DNA from: Verrucomicrobiales bacterium
GTDB lineage: Bacteria > Verrucomicrobiota > Verrucomicrobiia > Limisphaerales > UBA11358
DNA: 64,000 bases
Reading direction: 5' to 3'
Assembly (NCBI GenBank): GCA_028712475.1
Contig: JAQTQB010000006.1
Coordinates: forward strand, 62,001-126,000
The translations under genes were made by a program, and so were the position numbers. The notes under the pieces are model-generated. The model saw only the letters and a list, made by a program, of their open reading frames with translations. It had not been told where the DNA came from and ran no database searches. Below are positions 33,698 through 40,839 of the stretch, piece after piece (within the stretch, counting starts at the first letter, position 1; the number at the start of each line of letters is the position of its first letter).

Positions 33698-33896
33698 AAT
33701 ATGACGCTTGTGATTGCGGTTCCGGGACGGCTTCTCCGGCCAGGCGCAGGCCTTCGATATGAAACTCGATGGCGTCGTGCATCTCCTGCTCGACTTCCTT
33801 GCGCGAACTGCCGGTGGCGACGCAGCCAGGCAAATCCGGCGAGTAAGCCGAGAAGCCGGTGGCGGTCTTTTCAATGATGACAAGATAGCGGCTCAT
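33681..33896 (-). CDS. HicB-like protein without HicA
   Basis: A 71-residue protein, MSRYLVIIEKTATGFSAYSP then LPGCVATGSSRKEVEQEMHDAIEFHIEGL. This is the typical HicB partial RNase H fold. The usual C-terminal DNA-binding part is missing, and no HicA toxin (a short dsRBD-like protein) is found on either side, so this is an orphan short HicB. It lies 5 nt after orf140 and overlaps the zinc-ribbon gene. Confidence 0.82.
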   Translation of the reverse strand: MSRYLVIIEKTATGFSAYSPDLPGCVATGSSRKEVEQEMHDAIEFHIEGLRLAGEAVPEPQSQASYCEVAA

Positions 33897-33901
33897 TTCA
33901 T

Positions 33902-34324
33902 TTATACTTTTCGGGCGGCGGCTATGACATCCAAATACCATTCCCTCTCAATTAGCCAACACTCAAACCCCACAGCTTCCCAAATATCCTTTAGTGCCCA
34001 ACGCAAATGATGCTCAAGGTCTGCATTAAAAGTTGGCAATGGCTGCCCTAGTAATGGCTTGCTCAAGCTGGCGGTAATTTTCCAAGCATAAAAAACGCGT
34101 GCATTTAGAAAAACTTTTGCTGCGTTAGAAATTTCCGGCCAGTGGCCAGTTCGCACAAAGAACTCAACGGCATCATTTACTTCCGAAGCGGTTGTTTCGT
34201 GGTCGAGCTTTAATAATCGAATGAATTCAGCTTTTTCGACGTTTGGATGAAGCATGTCGAAATTTATATTTTCCATTTTTCCAATCTGGCTGGCCAACGC
34301 ATCGCTGATGTGTCCCCATTTCAT
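33902..34324 (-). CDS. Hypothetical protein, mutL operon
   Basis: A 140-residue protein with no family I recognise. Visible features are a helical N-terminus (MKWGHISDALASQIGKMENI), aromatic residues in VFYAWKITASLSKPLL and a Trp-rich end (HHLRWALKDIWEAVGFECWL, IEREWYLDVIAAA). Base composition is clearly more AT-rich than the neighbours, as in the preceding gene. It begins 3 nt after the stop of orf194, so the two are certainly co-translated. Local AT-richness suggests that the pair arrived by transfer. Confidence 0.6.
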   Translation of the reverse strand: MKWGHISDALASQIGKMENINFDMLHPNVEKAEFIRLLKLDHETTASEVNDAVEFFVRTGHWPEISNAAKVFLNARVFYAWKITASLSKPLLGQPLPTFNADLEHHLRWALKDIWEAVGFECWLIEREWYLDVIAAARKV

Positions 34325-34327
34325 ATT

Positions 34328-34912
34328 TCAATTCAGTTTGAGGTTTAGAGAAGACAAAACACTCTCCCATTTAATAATTGCCCTTTCAAGACATTCAAAA
34401 GCGTCTCCGAGTATGTTGTCTTGTTCGTCTTTAATTGCCATCGTTAAGGTAATGCAGTCCGGATTGCTTACGTTTGTCTCAACATAGTGATCTCCAAACT
34501 TTAATCCTTTCACGCATGATTGTGGAATTTCATATTTAACATCGCCCAATCTGCAATAATGACCTGACCGAGGCCGTTTCTTCAAAACTGAATGCTTCAA
34601 GTAGTTTGCTACATCAGCACAGATAGACAAATTACGGTCTGAATTGACGATCCTTTCAATTTCCTTTTGGTCGCCGCCCTTCTGCCTTACAAGTTCTTTC
34701 ACATAATCCTTCGCGTTCCACACGCATAGAAATAAATGTGTGACATCATCCTCAATTTCTTCTGGCTTTTTAAGATTTGTGATTCGGTAAGAATGAGTGT
34801 CGCCATCGGGAAAAGTGTAATCCCAAACAAATCCAGCGCCGCTCTTTTGTCCGAGGCCTTGCTGGATACGCTTTATTCGATCAAAAAGTTTTTTGAATTC
34901 TCCGGTGGTCAT
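34328..34912 (-). CDS. Hypothetical protein directly after mutL
   Basis: A 194-residue protein from MTTGEFKKLFDRIKRIQQGL. It contains FVWDYTFPDGDTHSYRI, THLFLCVWNAKDYVKEL and SICADVANYLKHSVLKKRPRSG, and ends with a helical segment (GDAFECLERAIIKWESVLSSL). The DVANYLKH...RSG segment recalls small proteins of unknown function seen elsewhere, but I cannot name the family. It starts 3 nt after the mutL stop and pairs with orf140. It is AT-rich relative to mutL, so it is probably a later insertion into the operon. Confidence 0.6.
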   Translation of the reverse strand: MTTGEFKKLFDRIKRIQQGLGQKSGAGFVWDYTFPDGDTHSYRITNLKKPEEIEDDVTHLFLCVWNAKDYVKELVRQKGGDQKEIERIVNSDRNLSICADVANYLKHSVLKKRPRSGHYCRLGDVKYEIPQSCVKGLKFGDHYVETNVSNPDCITLTMAIKDEQDNILGDAFECLERAIIKWESVLSSLNLKLN

Positions 34913-34915
34913 TGC

Positions 34916-36925
34916 TCACTGCGTCCTCCCAAACTTTTTCTCCAGTTCACGGTAATTCATTTCAATCAGCGTCGGGCGGCCGTGCGGGCAGGTGTAGGGC
35001 ATCTGGCAGTTGCGCAAATCCTCGACGAGATTTTCCAGTTCCTTGCCGCCGAGCGGGTCGTTGGCTTTCACGGCGTGGCGGCAGACAGTCTTGGCAATCG
35101 TGTGTTCGCCCAGCCGCGCCAGGTTCACCTCGCGTCCTGCCGCCTTCAACTCGTCCACAAGATCCAGCACGAAACGCCGCGCGTCGCTGACCTTGACGAA
35201 CGGCGGCAGCGCGTCGAGCAAAAAGGTGCGTTCGCCAAATTCGCCCAAACCGACGCCGAGCCGCGTGAGAACGGTCAATTGTTCGCGCAAAAACTGGGCG
35301 TCACGCGGTGGCAGCTCAATGGTTTCCGGCAGCAGCAATTTTTGCGAAGGCGCAGTGCCGCCCGATTCGATGCGGTTCAGCATCTGCTCGAACAATATCC
35401 GTTCGTGCGCCGCGTGCTGGTCGAGCAACACCAGTCCGCGGTCGGATTCCAGCAGGACGTAAAGTTTGCCGATCACGCCGACGAGGCGCATCGGGACGTT
35501 CAGCAGCGGAGCGGGTGATTGCGGATTGCGCCCGCCTTCGATTTGCTTCGGCGCGGCAAGGATTGCGGATTGCGGAATTTGTTCCGGCGAAAGCGGAGGA
35601 TGGGGAATTGAGGATGGAGCCTTTGGTTCGGCCTGCGCTGCTAGCGGCGACGAGAAGCCCGTTTTCAAAGGCGTTTGTGCGGCTGGCGAAATTTGAGATG
35701 GAACTGTTGCCGCCGGTTTTAATTTCTCTGGAAAATTCGGCAACGCGGCTGTTTCGGGCGCAGGTTGTAGCTCCGTCTGCTCGATGGCTTTGGGCTTGGG
35801 ACTTTGGGCTTGGGACTCTTGCCCGTGAAACGCCAGCAGCGCGTCGCGCACGGCATGAGCGGTGAATTTGCGGATTTCAAACTCGCGATGAAATTTCACT
35901 TCGCGCTTGGCTGGATGGATGTTCACGTCCACGGCGGCGGGATCAATTTCAAGGAACAGGCAGCAGACCGGATAGCGGCCCTTCATCAGCGAGTTGTGAT
36001 AACCTTCGATGAGCGCGTAGTTGATGCCGCGATTTTCCACCGGACGGCGGTTCACAAACACGAACTGACTATCGCGGGTCGCGCGGGAGACTCCGGGCGA
36101 ACCAGTCAAACCCCAGATTCGGATTTCAGATTTCAGATTTCGGATTTCAGATTTGTCCGGCGTGGCAGTCTCAAAGATATCGGTTTCGGTGGGTTTGTAA
36201 TCTTCGTCGAGCGACGCGGAAAAATTCACGGGCAGAAGTTTTTCGCCGCCGAGCAGGGCGCGGAGGCGTTCGCGCAAGGCCTCGATCCGGCTGGAAATTG
36301 CGCGTTCGCTTTTGACGGCGGGCAGTTGCCAGATGAGGCGCCCGTCCTTTTGAAAGGTGAAGGCGACTTCAGGGAACGCGAGCGCGGCGAGCGTGAGATA
36401 ATGCTGGATGTGCGCGGCCTCGGTCTCCTCGGTGCGGAGAAATTTCCGGCGCGCGGGCAGGTTGTAGAAAAGCTGCCGGACTTCAAAGCTGCTGCCGGGC
36501 GCGCTGCCGGCGGCCTTGACTTCGACGATGGTGCCGCCGTTGACGATGATCTGCGTGCCTTCGGGCGAAGCGTTTTCGCGTTCGCGCGTGGTCAAAATAA
36601 AACGGCTGACGCTGGCGATGCTGGGCACGGCTTCGCCGCGAAAACCCAGCGTGGCAATCGAGGACAAATCCTCCGCGCGCTGGATTTTGCTCGTCGCATG
36701 GCGCTCGAGGCAGAGCAATGCGTCGTCGCGGCTCATGCCGGTGCCGTCGTCAGTCACGCGAATAAGGCTGCGGCCACCGGCGCCGATTTCCACGGAGATT
36801 TTTTTCGCGTCGGCGTCGAGGGAGTTTTCGACGAGCTCCTTGACGACGCTGGCAGGGCGTTCGACCACTTCGCCAGCGGCGATCTGGTTGGCGACTTGCT
36901 CGGAAAGCAGACGGATGCGATTCAC
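34916..36925 (-). CDS. mutL: DNA mismatch repair protein MutL, endonuclease type
   Basis: A 669-residue protein. The GHKL ATPase N-terminus shows IRLLSEQVANQIAAGEVVER, NSLDADAKKISVEI, DDGTGM and LGFRGEAVPSIA. The transducer domain has FVFVNRRPVENRGINYALIE. The C-terminal dimerisation domain has LLDQHAAHERILFEQM, matching the DQHA(x)2E(x)4E nickase motif, and QMPYTCPHGRPTLIEM, so this is an endonuclease-type MutL. The linker at about 370-480 and a loop at about 258-272 (KSEIRNLKSEIRIWG) are encoded by short DNA repeats. mutS is not in the window. Confidence 0.96.
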   Translation of the reverse strand: MNRIRLLSEQVANQIAAGEVVERPASVVKELVENSLDADAKKISVEIGAGGRSLIRVTDDGTGMSRDDALLCLERHATSKIQRAEDLSSIATLGFRGEAVPSIASVSRFILTTRERENASPEGTQIIVNGGTIVEVKAAGSAPGSSFEVRQLFYNLPARRKFLRTEETEAAHIQHYLTLAALAFPEVAFTFQKDGRLIWQLPAVKSERAISSRIEALRERLRALLGGEKLLPVNFSASLDEDYKPTETDIFETATPDKSEIRNLKSEIRIWGLTGSPGVSRATRDSQFVFVNRRPVENRGINYALIEGYHNSLMKGRYPVCCLFLEIDPAAVDVNIHPAKREVKFHREFEIRKFTAHAVRDALLAFHGQESQAQSPKPKAIEQTELQPAPETAALPNFPEKLKPAATVPSQISPAAQTPLKTGFSSPLAAQAEPKAPSSIPHPPLSPEQIPQSAILAAPKQIEGGRNPQSPAPLLNVPMRLVGVIGKLYVLLESDRGLVLLDQHAAHERILFEQMLNRIESGGTAPSQKLLLPETIELPPRDAQFLREQLTVLTRLGVGLGEFGERTFLLDALPPFVKVSDARRFVLDLVDELKAAGREVNLARLGEHTIAKTVCRHAVKANDPLGGKELENLVEDLRNCQMPYTCPHGRPTLIEMNYRELEKKFGRTQ
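35786..35820. repeat. GACTTTGGGCTTGG-type repeat inside mutL
   Basis: Tandem GGCTTTGGGCTTGGGACTTT units (plus strand) encode the QSQAQSPKPK stretch of the MutL linker. They are related to the intergenic repeat at 5737-5784. Confidence 0.6.
36121..36155. repeat. GGATTTCAGATTTC repeat inside mutL
   Basis: Tandem 7-mer/14-mer units (GGATTTC, AGATTTC) encode KSEIRNLKSEIRI in a MutL loop just before the conserved transducer segment. They are probably an in-frame insertion of a dispersed repeat. Confidence 0.7.
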
Positions 36926-36980
36926 GACGGAAATTTCGAGTTTGGAATGGCGAATGTCGAATTGAATTTTTTGCGGCGGC

Positions 36981-38087
36981 TCAACTCAATTTCACCAGCG
37001 GCAGCGTAAAGGAAAAAATCGCGCCGTGTCCGGCCTCGCTGCGGGCGGAAATTGTCCCGCCGTGGTCCTCGACAATCTTCTTGCAGATGGAAAGGCCGAG
37101 GCCGGTGCCGTGGGTTTTTCCAAAAGTAACGAAGGCTTGAAACAGCTTGCCGGCGATTTCAGGGGCGATGCCGGGGCCGGTGTCTTCAATCTCGGTGATG
37201 ATTTTCGTTTCCGTGACGTGGAAGCGCAGAAAAATTTTCCCGCCATTGAGCATGACGTCGGTGGCGTTGTGGATCAGATTATGAAAGACACGGTTCAAAC
37301 GGCGCGGATCAAACGGTATCTGGACGGCGGGCGGCGGGTCTGGCATTTCGATTTGCGCGCCTTTGAGTTCGGCTTCGGCGCGGAGGTCGGGAATCAGTTC
37401 GAGGACGAAGGCGCGGTAATCGGCGGGCTGAAGTCCGGCATCTGTGCGTTTGCCCTCGGTGAAAATAAGGATGTCGCTGACCATGTCGCTGATGCGTTCG
37501 ACCTGCCGGCGGATGCGAAACTGGGTCTTGGCGCGGATTTCTGGGCTGATGTCGGGCATGTCAAACATTTCGGCGGAGAGGCCGATGATGCTCAACGGAT
37601 TTTTCAGGTCATGCACGATGGATTGCGCGAAACGTCCGATGAGCGAGAGGCTTTCCGCCTGAACCATTTCCCGCAGATGAAGCTGGTTGAATTCGCGCAG
37701 GCGGTGGCTGATTTCCTGCAACAAACCGAACGCGAGCGCTGGCGAACGCTTGATGAGCGAAAGCATTTCGTCGCGCGGAATAAAATAGACCTCCGTGTCT
37801 AGGAGCGCCGTCGCGGTGGCCGAACGCGGGCGGTGTTCGATGACGGCCATCTCGCCGAAAATTTCCCCGGGGCCGATTTGAGAAAAAACGCGGTGAACAT
37901 TGGAGCTGACAAATCCGGAGATCTCCACCCGCCCGGCCTTTACAAAATAAACGCTGTCACCGGGGGTTCCTTCCCGGAAAATTTCCGAGCCGGCGGTGAA
38001 CTGCCGTTCCTGTGTGATGAGCCGCAATGCCTGCAATTCCTCAAGGTTGAGATCACGAAACAGGGCAATGGAATCGAGGCCGGTCAC
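36981..38087 (-). CDS. Cyclic-nucleotide-binding-domain histidine kinase
   Basis: A 368-residue soluble protein. Residues 1-125 form a cNMP-binding domain (FREGTPGDSVYFVKAGRVEI, IGPGEIFGEMAVIEHRPRSA), matching the phosphate-binding cassette GEMAxxxxxPRSA. A dimerisation region follows with HDLKNPLSIIGLSAEMF, where the His should be phosphorylated. The HATPase domain has NLIHNATDVML (N box), IEDTGPGI (G1) and HGTGLGLSICKKIVEDHGG (G2). No receiver domain or partner regulator is adjacent. It presumably couples a cyclic nucleotide to phosphorelay. Confidence 0.9.
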   Translation of the reverse strand: MTGLDSIALFRDLNLEELQALRLITQERQFTAGSEIFREGTPGDSVYFVKAGRVEISGFVSSNVHRVFSQIGPGEIFGEMAVIEHRPRSATATALLDTEVYFIPRDEMLSLIKRSPALAFGLLQEISHRLREFNQLHLREMVQAESLSLIGRFAQSIVHDLKNPLSIIGLSAEMFDMPDISPEIRAKTQFRIRRQVERISDMVSDILIFTEGKRTDAGLQPADYRAFVLELIPDLRAEAELKGAQIEMPDPPPAVQIPFDPRRLNRVFHNLIHNATDVMLNGGKIFLRFHVTETKIITEIEDTGPGIAPEIAGKLFQAFVTFGKTHGTGLGLSICKKIVEDHGGTISARSEAGHGAIFSFTLPLVKLS

Positions 38088-38212
38088 GGGTTCAATTTAT
38101 TGATAAAAGGCTTTGCGTAAAGCCAAGATGTGGCTCCGGCGATGAAATAACCAGCTTGAGAACGATAACTTGTTGACAAAAGTTCACTCAATTGTAACAT
38201 TGATTCTATTCG

Positions 38213-38274
38213 GGTAGCAGCACGTTTCTTCAGCGGGGTTCCCCACCCCCACCTCCTTGGCGTCTGCTGCCCGG
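38213..38274. repeat. REP-like palindrome between the kinase gene and tRNA-Asp
   Basis: Ends CGGGTAGCAG and CTGCTGCCCG are inverted with one mismatch, enclosing a G/C-rich centre (GCGGGGTTCCCCACCCCC). Size and structure are like other short palindromes here, but I see no second copy in the window. Confidence 0.55.
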
Positions 38275-38350
38275 ATATTTCTAAACGCAAAATCCCGAAC
38301 CAAACCTTGACGCTTCGCGATTATTTTTTTATTTTCCATCTCCCCTTCGC

Positions 38351-38427
38351 GGGGGTGTAGCTCAATTGGTTAGAGCGCTGCCCTGTCACGGCAGAGGTTA
38401 CGGGTTCGAGCCCCGCCACTCCCGCCA
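38351..38427 (+). tRNA. tRNA-Asp (anticodon GTC)
   Basis: A 77-nt cloverleaf. The acceptor GGGGGTG pairs with CACTCCC, with discriminator G and an encoded CCA (38425-38427). D arm: AGCTCAATTGGTTAGAGC. Anticodon stem-loop: CTGCC-CTGTCAC-GGCAG. T arm: CGGGTTCGAGCCCCG. It is the integration site of the 10.3-kb element: its 3' part (from 38401) is repeated at 48687-48729. The integrase gene reads antisense into it and stops at 38370. Confidence 0.97.
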
Positions 38428-39650
38428 TTTTCATTGTCGTGACTGTTTGTGACACAGAGTGTCAGAACGTGACTTTCGCCAATGTTCACAAGCACTTTTT
38501 GCATTTGCACCCCGCAACCCGTTGTGCCACCCGATGACCCGTTTTGACTGCCCGCGACTAAAATCTGTGAGGCTCCTTGTGATGGTGTTTCTGTGAATGT
38601 CGGCAACACGTCAATTGCCGTCTCTATCCCCAAAAGATTTTCGTCCGTATAAATTTTGTCCGTAAGTTTGCCGTCACTGTGGCGCATCACCGACATTGCC
38701 GTCCGGCGCGGCACGCCTGCTTTGGCGAGATTGGTTCCGAGTGTCTTGCGCAGCGAATGAAAATCAGCGAAACGCCCCATAGTGTCTTGATATGGAATGC
38801 CCGCTTTTTTCAAATCCCGTTTGAATCGCTCAATGCGTGGAAACCGATCAAAAACCAATGCTTCCGGCGGACTTTGGCCTTTAATCTCACGCAGGATCGC
38901 CACAAGTTCAGGATGCAGACTCATCGGCGCAACCTTGCTGTTTTTTGTGGTGGATGCACGAACCAGCGCAAAAGGTTTGGCTTCACCCAAATGCAAATCC
39001 GCCCATTTGAGCGCGGCCAGTTCAGACCGCCGCAATCCAGTATGCGCAGCCATCAAATAAACCGCCTTGCGTTCACTCGCGACCGCAAGCAAACGTTTCA
39101 CTTCATCCACGGTGAATGAGCGCCGCTCGCGCGTTTGCCGCCCTTCGGTTTTAACCTTTTCGACCGAAACGAGCGGATTAACCTCCACCCGCCCGTTATT
39201 GATCAGCCAGTTGAAAAAACTGCGCGCGGCTTCCAAATAATCATTCACCGTCTTTGGTGAAAGTTCAGATTTGCCACGCCGCCAGGTTTGAAACGAATCG
39301 GCAGTTACCGCTTTCGCCGTATTCCATGGGCAATCCGTAATCAGCGTATCAACGCGAAATTGCAGATTTGCCAGATGCTTTTCTGATTTTCCACGCCGGC
39401 GCATATCGCCGACGAAGTCCTGCAAATGATCCGCCAGATTGCGTTGCGCGGCATCACGCATGGGCTTTGGCATGATGATTCCATCCCGTTCGTGTTGTTT
39501 CTCGCGGAGCATTTCCGTGCGCCGTTTTTCCGCGACCTGCTTGTCCGACGTGCGCAGCGAAACGTCTTCAATTTTCGCATCGGCGGGTTGCTGGCGATAT
39601 TTCCATCGCCAAATCCGTGAATCCTTCGGTTTGTAAATTGTGTTAATCAT
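38370..39650 (-). CDS. Tyrosine recombinase (integrase) whose 3' end spans the att site
   Basis: A 426-residue site-specific recombinase. The SAM-like core-binding domain spans about 65-165, then the catalytic domain with Arg207 (AAHTGLRRSELAALKW), Lys about 236 (STTKNSKV), His298/Arg301 (DFHSLRKTLGTNL), His324 (MRHSDGKLTD) and Tyr334 (DKIYTDE). The long tail after 340 runs through the att core and ends NLCRDRAAL, which is just tRNA-Asp read antisense. The start ATG overlaps the excisionase stop by 4 nt. In the circular form the same frame would continue into 59 other codons at 48509-48685. Confidence 0.95.
   Translation of the reverse strand: MINTIYKPKDSRIWRWKYRQQPADAKIEDVSLRTSDKQVAEKRRTEMLREKQHERDGIIMPKPMRDAAQRNLADHLQDFVGDMRRRGKSEKHLANLQFRVDTLITDCPWNTAKAVTADSFQTWRRGKSELSPKTVNDYLEAARSFFNWLINNGRVEVNPLVSVEKVKTEGRQTRERRSFTVDEVKRLLAVASERKAVYLMAAHTGLRRSELAALKWADLHLGEAKPFALVRASTTKNSKVAPMSLHPELVAILREIKGQSPPEALVFDRFPRIERFKRDLKKAGIPYQDTMGRFADFHSLRKTLGTNLAKAGVPRRTAMSVMRHSDGKLTDKIYTDENLLGIETAIDVLPTFTETPSQGASQILVAGSQNGSSGGTTGCGVQMQKVLVNIGESHVLTLCVTNSHDNENGGSGGARTRNLCRDRAAL
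38401..38443. other. attL: tRNA-proximal 43-bp direct repeat
   Basis: CGGGTTCGAGCCCCGCCACT... through ...TCATTGTCGTGAC. It is identical to 48687-48729. It covers the T arm and acceptor 3' strand of tRNA-Asp plus 16 nt beyond, and lies within the integrase reading frame (residues about 403-417). Confidence 0.93.
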
Positions 39651-39853
39651 ACGCAACCAACATTTCCATTTCCTTTCAGATGGCCTAAAACCTGTGACCG
39701 TAACAAACGGGTGCAGCGCCGGAAACGACTTGCCGTTAATTGGCCGTCGGCAATCATCCGCCAAATCGTGCGCGGACTGACTTTCAAAATCGCCGCCGCC
39801 TCCTTGATTCGCAAAGATTCGTCAGTCAATTCTGGTTTGAATTCATCTTTCAT
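39647..39853 (-). CDS. Excisionase / AlpA-like helix-turn-helix protein
   Basis: A 68-residue MerR-like winged-helix protein: LRIKEAAAILKVSPRTIWRM then IADGQLTASRFRRCTRLLRSQV, the classic excisionase pattern of helix-turn-helix plus wing. It overlaps the integrase start by 4 nt, so the two are coupled. It would bind the element's arms and bias recombination to excision, and may also control the promoter. Confidence 0.85.
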   Translation of the reverse strand: MKDEFKPELTDESLRIKEAAAILKVSPRTIWRMIADGQLTASRFRRCTRLLRSQVLGHLKGNGNVGCV

Positions 39854-39880
39854 TTGGTTTTCCTCGCGCGCGCCTGTTCG

Positions 39881-40420
39881 CTAAAATTTGTCCTCCAAAG
39901 CCATGAGATGATCTTCCAGGTGGGGTTTTGCCTTTAACCGGGTCGCAAGGCCAATGCTGAACCACTTTTCACGAATCACCTTGTCGGCGGCAACCCATTC
40001 AGGCCGCATCATTGCCCTGACACCACGCGCCAGCATTCCGGTAATCGTCCCGTCCTTATCAAGCGACGTCCTGTTTTCATAATCAGCCTTGCTCAAAAAG
40101 AGGTATTTGAATGACGCGGACTTGGAGTGCTTCGCAAGGACGATGGCCGAAGGCTCAATGTTTTCAAAAAACGAGCGCCAGCTCTTTTTGGGGTCGTTCA
40201 GCGCCTTGGCAATCGTGACTTGGCTCAACCGGATGCCTTGCTCTTCCATCAAAAACCGGCAGATCGCCCGCGCGCTCATCCGGTCCGACGCCTCAAAAAT
40301 AAATGGAAACAATTCCACGACCAATCCGCGATTGGCCGTGAATTCTGCGGACTTTGAATGGCCGACCAGCTTCTGGCCGACATCAATCAAACTGACAGGT
40401 TTTTCGGCTTCGTTTGACAT
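39881..40420 (-). CDS. Hypothetical element-encoded protein upstream of the excisionase
   Basis: A 179-residue protein from MSNEAEKPVSLIDVGQKLVG. The segment ARAICRFLMEEQGIRLSQVTIAKALNDPKKSWRSFF looks like a helix-turn-helix of a replication- or copy-control-type DNA-binding protein. The rest is helical with basic patches. No family is recognised. It is 27 nt upstream of the excisionase gene and has promoter-like boxes just before its start, so it probably heads the integration operon and may regulate it. Confidence 0.65.
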   Translation of the reverse strand: MSNEAEKPVSLIDVGQKLVGHSKSAEFTANRGLVVELFPFIFEASDRMSARAICRFLMEEQGIRLSQVTIAKALNDPKKSWRSFFENIEPSAIVLAKHSKSASFKYLFLSKADYENRTSLDKDGTITGMLARGVRAMMRPEWVAADKVIREKWFSIGLATRLKAKPHLEDHLMALEDKF

Positions 40421-40426
40421 GTTGAG

Positions 40427-40458
40427 AGTATAGTTAACATGATTAACAGTCTTGTCAA
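40427..40458 (-). promoter_or_regulatory. Promoter-like boxes and palindrome before orf179
   Basis: On the minus strand: TTGACA (40458-40453) and TATACT (40432-40427), separated by 20 nt, longer than optimal. The palindrome GTTAATCATGTTAAC (40447-40433) lies between them and could be an operator. Confidence 0.35.
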
Positions 40459-40839
40459 TCTTCAATCGTGACCAAACTTCACCAGTTCCATTCCGCGCCC
40501 CTTGGTTTCGACTCCGCTTGTGTGCTCGTTTCGTCGCCAATCAGTTCAAACGCCAGTCGCCAGACTTGCGGATCAACCGGCACGAACAGTTGCCCGCAAG
40601 ATTGGCTCCTTCCAGGTTCAGGTGCGACCAAACTGCGCGACCGCTCCGCTCAACGCAAGTGGACGCTCCATTCCGCCGGCAAAGTTTCGTCACGACGGGA
40701 ACTGATTGGTGCGACCAAAGCGGCGTTGCCATTCTCCAAGACGCAAAAGCCGATCTTTCCGAACCGCAACGCCGCTTCCGTCGCAGAGACGGAAATTGAC
40801 GCTGCCAATCTTCCCGCGCACACTCGTCCGCCAATCTGA
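40459..40839. other. Non-coding region between orf179 and hsdR
   Basis: About 380 nt with no convincing gene. A 123-codon plus-strand frame ending at 40839 has a random-looking Ser/Thr/Arg-rich product. The divergent arrangement implies an hsdR promoter here. A replication origin for Rep could also lie here, but I see no clear nick-site hairpin. Confidence 0.5.

Noticed and set aside
38084..38290. 68-codon minus-strand frame over the REP-like palindrome
   Set aside because: Most of its codons come from the palindrome, and it has no ribosome site or family resemblance.
40468..40839. 123-codon plus-strand frame ending at the hsdR start (TGAATG)
   Set aside because: The product is Ser/Thr/Arg-rich with no domain-like pattern, and hsdR N-terminus homology begins exactly at 40840, so this is treated as non-coding.
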